A stretch of DNA of 64,000 nucleotides from Flammula alnicola (taxonomy: Eukaryota > Basidiomycota > Agaricomycetes > Agaricales > Strophariaceae), in NCBI GenBank assembly GCA_015499995.1, contig JADNRV010000063.1:62001-126000 (forward strand), given 5' to 3'. The notes below the pieces were generated by a model. It searched no databases, was not told the DNA's origin, and saw only the letters and a list, made by a program, of their open reading frames with translations. Every line of letters starts with the position of its first letter. The stretch's first letter is position 1. A program made the position numbers and the translations under genes. This document shows, one piece after another, positions 55,487-64,000 of the stretch.

Positions 55487-57684
55487 GCTTCAATACTCAT
55501 TAAACCATGAACTAAGCCAAACAATACCTTCAACAATGTCATAGCACAAGTCATAATTGGTGTTCAACCTTCTATCACCAGCTCATAAGTAAGTACATTG
55601 TTTCTGGTACTTGTTTTTTGCTGCTTCTTCTCTGATATTTGGAATATATGCCTAGTTGTGCAGACCTTTTTGCAAGAACTCCAAATTTTACCCAATTCTC
55701 ATTCTATTTCAATTCACACTTTTTTTTAGGAAAGCCCTTGAAAACTAGTAAACTCTTCAGCAAACATTCCTCTGGAGCTCTAAAGAGCTGCCATCTGCAT
55801 ATCCAAGAAATGTCAACAAAATCTCTATGCAATTCATGGACTCAAGTTATAGCAGCCACTGCACAAAAGAATCTCGATCAGAGCCAAGGCTTTGCTCAAA
55901 TAATTGATGGTCAAGTATTTTACTCACTGAATTTATCATGTATTATCACTGTGCCTCCTCACATCTCCACTCCTGAGACCCACATATGGACTATTAGATA
56001 GGATGTCCAATACCTCAATAAACCTCAGTGGTGGTCTTACAAACTTGCATATCTTCCTTTCGTACTCCTCAACTCCCAATTTTCTGGCAAACCCCTCAAA
56101 TGCTTATTGCATTTACTGGGCTCAGTTTTCTCAAATGAGAAGTTTGTTGTTAACCCATGCACTCAAGTCTCCTGCAAGCAACTAGAAAGTAATATCATTG
56201 AGACAATCAAGGCCCTACTTTAGAAATATAGTGTCATTGGGATTTTACCCAACAAACCCAGTGTAGATTTATGGAAGTGCTTTCACAATCACCACAAATA
56301 TATAACCTCCCTCAAAAATGCCAGAAATTGGTTTGCAGCCTGTGTAGGTGCTCTTTTATATGCCCTTGCCATTGCAAACTTGCTTGAACCCCCATCATTT
56401 CTAGCCAACCAAGTTCTAGCATGGTTCTCATACCTCACAAAGGGCCCTTTCATGGAAATAAGGCTAGACAGTGTGAGATTGTTGTCAATTGGCACTTTTG
56501 AGTACAGTAATCTTTATGTGGGCATTTTGCTGGATATTCTTTGTCCTTCTGAATATTAGTGCTCAGTTGATTGACTATGTAACCTCCATGTTCCAACTTG
56601 GTATCCTTGAGGTTGGGAAGAAATTAAGGCTGCTGGATCAAATCCCAATATTGCACAACTCACCCCTCTTTCAGATCAACTACAGAAGGTTGCTACTTTT
56701 TTTTACCATGAGTGTGTCTTCTGGCTCTTGAGACAATTGGGATACAACTGAACACTGGAATACAAGCACATCCTGGGATAATACTGCATTGGGGGGTTCC
56801 TGGCATGGAAACACATGGAATAATACCTATTCTGGAAATTCCTATCCAGCACAAGGCTATTCTTGGGATCTCAAATGCTCCCGTGATGACAGAGATGACT
56901 TTTCTACCAATAAATAAAGTTGTGTGAAAGACCCTTGAAAAATAGCTTCTGCTGACATGTCTTTACCTGTCAGTCTACAGGTACCTTCTTCATCAACTCC
57001 TTCTAAAACTAGTAGAAAGAAAACATAGAAAAGTTCTTCAAGTGTCAATAAAGACCTTTATTTAAGGATCATAAGTCAGAATGCATCTAGCAAGCCAATG
57101 ACAACACTGAAAGATTTTCTTTTAAAAGAATATTTAAAGTTCTACTAGCATGCTGGATTATGTTCCATACCTTCATCAAAGTAATCATAAATGCAGAGAA
57201 TCTGCCCAACACCATTAGACATGATTGGCTGCTATTTTAGACATTTAGTCTCATCTTTGTTGAGAATAAACATCTATTTTTGACCTTTATAAATACATGT
57301 TTGATCAGGCATCCACTGGATTATTGCAGAAATTCTTGTACCAACTTGGGCCCTCAGCAGTTTTGGGATCAGCATTTCATCGTAAGCATATCAATTTCTT
57401 CTATATGCTAGATGGGACTCAGAAGGCTGGCAAACAGGGTGTTTTTGCTGACCACAAATTCAAAATTAATCCCTTGGTCTATTCTCTATCTTATAATTCA
57501 TGCATAGAGCCTCAAAGCCTAAATATTAGCCAAGCTTATCATATTTGGCATTGAATTTTTGCTTTATCTTTTCAAAACCATCTTAATGACACTTACCAGT
57601 AAAGATCTTTTTGTATGGGATGTTATGCACATGACAGGTGATTTTATAAATTAAAGCTTCCAGGAGTTATACATAAGCTGCTAC
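55487..57684. other. CpG-poor region, no gene recognised
   Basis: Frames such as 55639-56001 and 57297-57554 are open but carry no recognisable domain; the tract is almost devoid of CpG. It may contain eroded genes. Confidence 0.4.
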
Positions 57685-58587
57685 GAGGTCTTTACCCTCC
57701 CCCATCTATTTCTGGTGGACTCTGGATGGACTCCATGTATTCTTTTTTTTGGCTGACAGCCCTGCCAAATTCTATGCTGGACTCCACCAGGAGTCCAGAT
57801 GGAGTCTGCTGGTTTTATAGTGGAACAGGAGTCCCAGGAGTTCAGATGGTCCACCAAGAGTCTCATGATTTCCTTTTTTAGAAACACCTATTATTTTAAC
57901 AACCATGTGAAAATTACATACTATTACATAAAATGACATCAAAGTGACACAGTGGGACCTATGTGTAATCAACAAATTCCATATTTAGTAGGTGCAATTT
58001 TCAAAAGACTTGCATTTGGTTGAGTGTTTTGTGTTTTTCTCACTGACTGAAGCACCTATTAACATAATTTTTGCATATTCAGGGTTCTGGAAGCAGGCTC
58101 TATATCTATCTTTTTTGGCAGAAAGTTCCCATGGTGCCTGGCACTATCCAAATAAGGCAATATACTATACTGACATAACTTGGTGCATGTGTATCTAGGA
58201 TCTCCTTAAATTTCTGAATCTGATGGTACCCTGCTTGACCCTGAATTTTGTGATAGATATATTACAGAAAAGGGAGTACATAGGGTGCTTTTTTGCTTGA
58301 TCAGACAATGTTGTCTGGTGTAGTGGTTAAATTGTTGGTTCTGGTGGCTTTCTAGTAGCTCCGGGTTCAATTACTACTAGATGCAAACTTTTTGGTGGTT
58401 TTTTTTTTTTTCTGAGTTTTGTCTAAGTCCACAAGTTGAAGTTGCATCATTTGTGGACTCTATATGGAGTCCATCTGGAATTTATATGGAGTCCATGTGG
58501 ATTCCACCGGACTCTATGTGGACTCCATCAATTTTATGCAGAGTCCATGGAGTCCACCAGGAATAGGTGGAGGAGGGTAAAGTACTG
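57685..58587. mobile_element. Family C element, decayed copy C5
   Basis: 903 bp, ends GAGGTCTTTACCC and GGGTAAAGTACTG, oriented like C1, CpG-depleted. It has GGAGTCCA arms and a tRNA-like segment at 58305-58382. The flanks (GCTGCTAC and TAATATAC) do not match, so the target duplication is lost or the copy was rearranged. Confidence 0.85.
58305..58382 (+). other. tRNA-like segment in element C5
   Basis: A box TGGTGTAGTGGTTAAATTG and B box CGGGTTCAATTACT are kept although the rest of the element has diverged. The variable-arm stem is partly changed. Confidence 0.6.
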
Positions 58588-58859
58588 TAATATACTCTCA
58601 GATATTCCAAAAATTAGTGATAATGAGCAATAATGACTGAATGAAAATTTATAAACTGAAAGAACACTGAGGATATAAATGGTTTTATGGGTTACGAAGG
58701 TTATTGATCTTTTAGCAACTTTTCCTGGGGTTTCCTCTTAAAAGCTAGGTTATTTCTTGAAAAAAAGAAATTAGGTTTTCCCTGGCAGCCACTGGGACAT
58801 TGATAGGATGAATTGCAATACAGCTTTTCAAAGTTTCTATTATATTGCAAAATGTTAGC

Positions 58860-59260
58860 TATTAGATGCAAATAGACAGGAAGTAGAAAAAGCTCACCAG
58901 CATGTCATCAATAACCTTCTGGAAATTTTCTACAACCATTGTATGGGGGAAAGGAAGAGCTTTTGGATCAGTTTTATTTTGACCAGGGACAAAGGTTGGT
59001 CTTTCCAATGCAGTCTGAGCTGCAGCATTCACTAAATAATCAGGCATTCCTGCCTTAGCCAGCCAGGAAGCCCATCACACAACTTTGCAGAGGACATGCT
59101 AACGCATAGCATTCCAAATCCTAACACTCCTTTATCAAACTCAGACATGTGGGTTTTGAGATGAGCATGGACACATCCAACCAGCTGAAAGCCTGCAGCA
59201 GACAATTTAAACCATCCACCTCTCCCAAATTTTGTCAGATGTTCCAGATCTTTTAATCCA
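58860..59260 (-). pseudogene. Possible 3' exons of the F-box gene or a separate relic
   Basis: Minus-strand frames (CGLKDLEHLTKFGRGGWF, SAAGFQLVGCVHAHLKTH, then TALERPTFVPGQNKTDPK and VVENFQKVIDDML) follow directly after the LRR part. They may be its C-terminus. No family is recognised. Confidence 0.35.
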
Positions 59261-60290
59261 CAGTCACTTAATTCCATCCGGGAGATGCGCCGGGGGTTGT
59301 TTTCTGAAGGAATGTATAAGGCCTAACTTTGGCAAGGTATTTCTCTGGTGCCACTTTATTGTTGCAGAGGATGAGGGGGCAGCATTGTATAGAAGAAACA
59401 GAGAGCAGAAATAAGCTTCTTCTGTCCTGAATGATATCATTTTCATGTGGGGAAATTTTGGAGTGCCTTGCAGTCTATTCTTGTCAGCCTGCCATATGTT
59501 CTCATATGTTGCATCCTCAGCAAGAATTTTTGAGTTTGACCAATGGCCAAAGACAAGCTCCTCCAGTACAGGTGTCTTTCTGAGAATATCCAGGGTGTTG
59601 TCCAGGTCCAATGTGTAGATGTTACCTTCGATGGCAAGATGGGTCAATCTCTCATCAAGCTGGAATGGAATCTGCAGTGTGGATATGCCAAGGCAGAGTT
59701 TTTTCAGTGCTGGGGCCTGTAGTCCTGAGAGGATGTCTGATGCATCAGAGAGGTTGGCATCAGCATTCTGCACAAGGTGGATGGAAACGAGGTTGGAAAG
59801 AGGGGCTCAGAGGAGCCCTCAGAGCCTTTTTAAGGTTGAGAGCCATACCTCCGACATAGAGCTCTTCTAACTGCCCAGAATTCTCTTGAAGCACATCAAA
59901 GAATCCATGTATTCTATTCCCCTCCACATCACAGGAACCGGTCCAGATCAGTGAGCAGACCATGTGCATAGACAGCGATGTGGAGCATACTAAAGACTGT
60001 ATGGCCAGGTCACCATCCCCCTCAAAGCAGTAATTTTACATAAATGGTTCACAACACAGCAATGGAGATGACATGGCAATCTTTTGCCAGTGACTGCAGA
60101 TGCATGCAAGAATGTAAATGCATTGAAACCAAGGGGCCTTGTTGTTTTCAAATTTTGATGGAAAGGCATCGTGGTCCTTCATGAGTTGGGTTTGAATAAG
60201 GATGAAAATGTCCAACATAATTTCATCAGGAATGCCACTGATGGGTGAGCGTCTAGGCTCCGTGGTGATGTGGGTGCTAAGTTCTGAACC
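59261..60290 (-). pseudogene. F-box/LRR protein relic
   Basis: The minus strand opens with an F-box: ISGIPDEIMLDIFIL ... APWFQCIYILACICSHWQKIAMSSP, as in substrate adaptors of SCF ubiquitin ligases. Then come leucine-rich segments QLEELYVGGMALNLKK, LQAPALKKLCLGISTL, LTHLAIEGNIYTLDL, LDILRKTPVLEELVFG. Frames change near 60040 and 59765, compatible with introns, decay or both; internal stops exist. CpG is scarce, so the gene has probably been under methylation. Confidence 0.6.
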
Positions 60291-61345
60291 CTACATTAGA
60301 GGTCAGCCAAAAAAATTGAAATGTAAGCCTGGGAGATCAGACCTCAAGACAAATCAACAGAATGCCTATGAACGACATTACCAAATCTGCTGGAATTATA
60401 CCACCTACTTAGAGCTATGCTTGGCTGCAGCAACTTTTGATTGGTCCCCTTGCTCCATCTTCTGGCTGATGGTATGGAGGTGTTCTTGAGAGTAACTACA
60501 GAGTGTCGAGCCTATGGTTGGAGGAAAAAAAGGCAAGAATGGCATGTTCTGAAATTGCATTTGAACCATTGAAGAATACAGCTTGAAGCTGTTGGGTCTG
60601 TCAACATCACTGATGCCTGAGGCCTGACCTCTGTTGAAATGATAGTGCAGTATCTACATTTATTCTTCAGGAATCAGATCAGACAATAGATTGGAAAGTT
60701 GTGCATATATGTCAAATATTACAACATTGAATGTATGGCACCATACCCATAAAATTCTCTTAGTTCAGTTAGATTTTGGTCATATACTTAGGTAGCTAGC
60801 TTTACCACTTTTTGCACTTCGTTAGTACACTCTTTTTTTAAAGTAAAAAAGCTGTCAAAGCAAGTAAAGCATGAAATGCATTCCTGATTGACTCTTGTAG
60901 TTGCTTTCTTTTCAGAACACTATTCTGACCTCGTGACACTGGTAGTGGCACTTCTTACACCACTCTACCTCTGATTCTACTGTCGCCGGCAGCAATGCCA
61001 GCCTGTCACTCCCTATATCATGCTGACTCAGGCTGCTGAAGAGTTTAACATGTTGCTTGCTCATGAAAGCATCCACCAACCTGCCGCCCCTCCAGATCAG
61101 CTGCCTGCTACTGCAGGGCCAATGAAAGTGCCACCATTTGTCATGGAGGATGCTCTGGCAGCAATCGGTAAGTCAATTAACAATGACTTTCCCATGTCGA
61201 GGCATGCATCATCCTTGATATTGCCTGACCTGATTTCAAACTGATCAAGCTCTTTAACCCCCCCCCCAATGCAGCCTTGAGCTTTGGTAAGTCAACTACT
61301 TCTCCTGGTGTTTGTTCTTTAGTTTTGTAACCATTTCCTGAGGTA
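60291..61345. other. CpG-poor region with one small open frame
   Basis: Frame 61020-61244 (LTQAAEEFNMLLAHESIHQP ... VPPFVMEDALAAIG followed by GTAAGT) could be an exon of an unknown protein. Nothing else is recognisable. Confidence 0.35.
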
Positions 61346-62597
61346 ATGTTTCTATTTTATTTGCATACTAGAACCACACAGAGCTGTAGTATAAAAGATG
61401 TACCTCTGTAGTTAGTTACCTTAAGCAATCTCTTCCCTGTTTTATTTTGAGCTAAGACACAGTGTCTAGTAAGAAAGAAGACAAATAAAGAATTAGTTTG
61501 ACTTCAATAGAGTTTGTTTGAAGCCAGAGAAGGCTTAGTAAATAAAAGAGAAAGTTCTTGAGGACAAGGTCCAAGAATTTAGAAGCCAGAGAGTGCTTAG
61601 AGGCCAGAGAGCACCTAGAGAGTCAGAAACAGAGTCCACAGTGGGCTAGCAGATCATTCAGAAGGTAGCGCACAGTGTGGCCTTAGTTTCAGATGAGTTC
61701 CTAAAGCCTCAGAGCAGCTAGTGCATCAAAATTTGAGCTAGTAGCATCCTCGAGAGCCTTTTCTCAAACATAAAACCTTAAAATCAATAAAACTGTTCAT
61801 CCTTATGATAAAATGAAGCTTGAAACTACAATAAAATGTGTATTTGAATAATCCCTTATACCCACTTAAACAAACTGCAAGGCACTGTCTACAAGTCAGC
61901 TAGTTGAACAAAACAAACACTGTGGAACACAGCACACTACATATTTCTAAAGCTAGTAGAGCATCACTCAACCTAGTTAGGATCTTGCTCCACAGTTGTG
62001 TCAGTGTGTTGGATTTCAGAGCTAAGTGGTATGGAGCTATGGCTAGCCCACTGGATGATCCCAACTCCCCATCTCTGTCTCTTGAGCCCCTGCCTCCATA
62101 CTATCTCGATGGCCCTCCACCATCAATTCTCATGTGCAAGTCTTATGTGATGATGTTTGACCATGTCTGGGCATGAGCAATGACATTGGAGGGTCGCAGA
62201 GGGGTTATCATAACTGGTCAGCCAGGCACTGGTGTGTACTTACTTGCCCACCTTCACTATCATGAAACTTGAAGATAAATCATGTTGGAAGGCAAGACTG
62301 TGTTCCAATACTACCTCCTTGTTCAGCTTCTGCAGCACAAACAAGTCGTGCTCTTCTCCCCGGATGGCAAACAGGTGTATCTCTTTTACCATGATAATGT
62401 CTATAGAGTTGGCATGGTGGCGCTTGCTGATGTGCAACCAGAACTAGGACTCCCAAAACCTGCCATACAACCAGGAGTACAACCAGGAGTACAACTCCCA
62501 CCATTGTCTTCGAAGGTCTTCATCTGGTCATTGTTTGATATCTGAAGGCAGGATGACTGTTGTTTAGGTTGCTGAGCATGTAGCGGGTCTCTCAATG
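61346..62597. mobile_element. Decayed second copy of the LTR-like element, with a gene fragment inside
   Basis: 61346-62006 is colinear with 10255-10905 of the 9484-10944 insertion, including the TATAAAAG box, and 62559-62597 matches its last ~40 bp (GTAGCGGGTCTCTCA). The ~550 bp between is foreign (a P-loop NTPase gene fragment). The first ~770 bp of the element are missing. Nearly every CpG of the first copy is TpG or CpA here. Confidence 0.8.
62037..62543 (+). pseudogene. P-loop NTPase fragment inside the decayed LTR
   Basis: Exon 1 reads MASPLDDPNSPSLSLEPLPP then CKSYVMMFDHVWA-stop and RRGVIITGQPGTG. A 60-bp intron (62232-62291) follows, then exon 2 KTVFQYYLLVQLLQHKQVVL and YLFYHDNVYR. 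Across the intron a Walker A motif GQPGTGKT is restored. The family resembles large mushroom NTPase/crinkler-like proteins. A TGA after HVWA (expected Trp) and truncation after WSLFDI show it is dead. Confidence 0.65.
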
Positions 62598-62775
62598 CCA
62601 CGATGACATGACAATGGATGACATGACCACAGATGACACAACCACAGATGACATGATGATGCGACCATGGATGATGTGACGATGTGACCACAGATGACTG
62701 ATGACTGATGATGCACCTGATGATGTGGCAATCAATGAGATGACTGATAAGGCGACAATGAACATGATGACAAGG
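62598..62775. repeat. GATGACATGACC-type minisatellite
   Basis: Irregular 10-18 bp units of GATGACATGACCACA/GATGATGTGAC repeat many times immediately after the LTR end. Translated frames on both strands are low-complexity Met/Thr/Asp or His/Ile and not real. Confidence 0.75.
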
Positions 62776-63095
62776 TGATGATGAATGTGGTGATGAGAGG
62801 AGCATGTAGACAAGCCTGTAGATGTGCGGCCCTGTTGCCAATGCCAATGCCAGTGATGACAATGATGCTGCAGCCACAGGAGGGCTGGCCTAATACTGCA
62901 AAGGTTGAGGATGAGGCAGTGCATGAAGGCACCTGGTACATTGAAAACGGGCAGCAGGGCATTCCTGCTGCTTGTTTTCTTGCATTTTCACTCCTCTGTC
63001 TTGCCACTGTTTTTTAGTAGTATACCATGTAATTAATAGTATTCTCCCCACATAGTACATTGCTATATAAGTGCTTGATTTATGTTAATTTCTCT

Positions 63096-63218
63096 CTGGA
63101 GTCCACTGGAATTCCCTCTGATTCCACAGGAATTTTATCATTCTATGTGGATTCCATAACCATTCTATGTGGATTCCCTCCTATTTTACGTGGAATCAGT
63201 GGGGGAGTGAAAAGTACT
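63096..63218. mobile_element. Family D relic (arm of a related short element)
   Basis: Repeats of GTGGATTCC/TCTATGTGGATTCC end in GGGGGAGTGAAAAGTACT, which resembles the AAAGTACT end of families B and C. Only one arm is visible. Confidence 0.5.
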
Positions 63219-63283
63219 CTAATATTGCTGCAGAGCATGTTGGCTCCTGATACATTGCTAAACCTATTGTCTCCATAGTCCAA

Positions 63284-63929
63284 ATGCCCGCTGGGATGCC
63301 TTTTGCCTTTCGACTTAACTCCAATAACAACTGTGTACACACAGTTGCCTGCCTCCAAATGTTAGAGTCACTGCATCCCTATGCCAATTACCCTCAAATC
63401 GAAGCTGCAGCTGTGCGATTGGCCAAATTGACTTGGGGATGTCCTGCATACAGGAATACTCCTGTGATTTCCCTGATTTATGAATTAGAAGGACTCAAAG
63501 AGAACAATTGCTCTGGAGCTCGAGCAGGCTGGAAGAAAGAAGCTGGTGACGGATCCTACAACCTCAGCTCCACCATCATAAAAGGTGATGGGAAGGGTAC
63601 CATTCTCCCCGCAATACAAATAAGCACTCCCCAAGCATCCTCCCAAATCCTGGCCATCCTGCAGACACTTCATGAATTGCGATGGTTGATTATGCCCAAA
63701 TGCATTCAATGTTTCAAAATGGAAATCACAGATTTTCATTCTGAGTGGAACAATGTTGGCAGCTTTGGTGGTCTAGAGCCAAATGCAATATCCGTGCAAA
63801 TGAATATCTCATCTTTAGGCTCTACCTTGCGCAAGGCTATTGGTGAGATCCAGGGTCAGTGGCATGTTGACCAATCAGACAATTACACCAATTGGATGCT
63901 CCTAACACTGCTACTGTGCATTGGTCCAG
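63284..63929 (+). CDS. Unrecognised gene, 5' part, runs towards the window end
   Basis: ATG at 63284 follows a possible acceptor (CTCCATAG). The 215-codon exon ends at GTAAGT (63930). Protein features: LRLAKLTWGCPAYRN-like start, EAGDGSYNLSSTI, GTILPAIQISTPQASSQI, VGSFGGLEPNAISVQMNISS and GQWHVDQSDNYTNWMLLTLL. It resembles an uncharacterised, repeated family in mushrooms. An HxD pair (HVD) near the end could suggest a 2OG-oxygenase-like fold, but that is speculative. No stop or shift is seen in the exon. Confidence 0.5.
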
Positions 63930-64000
63930 GTAAGTCTGCAAAAATATTTCTTAGGCATGTTTTGGAATAATCAATATAATAGATGAAGACCCCAGTCCTT

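Noticed and set aside
57677..58595. Target-site duplication for element C5
   Set aside because: Left flank GCTGCTAC and right flank TAATATAC do not match well enough.
62240..63007. Minus-strand His/Ile/Val-rich frames and Met/Thr frames over the minisatellite
   Set aside because: Low-complexity translations of GATGACATGACC repeats or shadows of the NTPase fragment.

Overview
The window looks like nuclear DNA of a mushroom-forming basidiomycete (Agaricomycetes). The evidence is coding exons split by 39-62 bp GT-AG introns, KDZ transposases with a CxC2 cysteine cluster, a KDZ-linked TET/JBP dioxygenase, DUF6532-like and F-box/LRR genes, and Tad-like LINEs with RNase H. It is a transposon graveyard: almost every recognisable coding segment belongs to, or was broken by, a mobile element. 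I see no rRNA gene, no CRISPR and no certain functional tRNA. The species cannot be named from the sequence alone.

Layout. 1-430: nothing recognised. About 430-8300: a KDZ-type DNA transposon with a decayed transposase, an unrecognised three-exon gene, a convergent TET/JBP-like 2OG-Fe(II) dioxygenase gene, two long hairpins and a G/C-rich minisatellite. This whole block is peppered with the hexamer CCGAGG/CCTCGG. 8490-13587: two 5'-truncated LINE copies with poly(A) tails; the first is split by a 1,461-bp solo-LTR-like insertion. 13745-24054: one LINE copy whose two halves now lie in opposite orientations, each ending at an inverted copy of a ~1.07-kb non-coding element (family B). Family C elements and a Copia 5' end lie in or beside it. 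24055-34720: a deleted LINE fragment and then a long minus-strand LINE. That LINE is interrupted by a Copia solo LTR and by a 4.9-kb hAT transposon whose 12-exon transposase appears intact and which carries a host gene fragment. 34721-42185: a Copia 5' end split inside gag by a Gypsy element with two 171-bp LTRs. 42190-44700: the C-terminal half of a second KDZ transposase. 44900-48066: a DUF6532-like gene split by a family C element. 48067-63220: strongly CpG-depleted DNA with decayed copies of families B, C and D, an F-box/LRR gene relic, a decayed LTR and a P-loop NTPase fragment. 63284-end: the 5' part of an unrecognised but plausible gene.

How it fits together. Nesting is readable from target-site duplications: LINE > Copia > Gypsy on the right of the central block, LINE > hAT and LINE > Copia solo LTR in its middle. 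Element pairs differ mainly by CpG to TpG/CpA changes, which points to cytosine methylation and deamination. That fits the presence of a TET/JBP gene carried by a transposon. The most unusual candidates are (i) the KDZ-TET unit with its dispersed hexamer and intronic hairpin, and (ii) a group of non-coding elements sharing the asymmetric termini CAGTACTTT...AAAGACCTC, 8-9 bp target duplications, word-repeat arms and, in family C, an embedded tRNA-like A box/B box segment.
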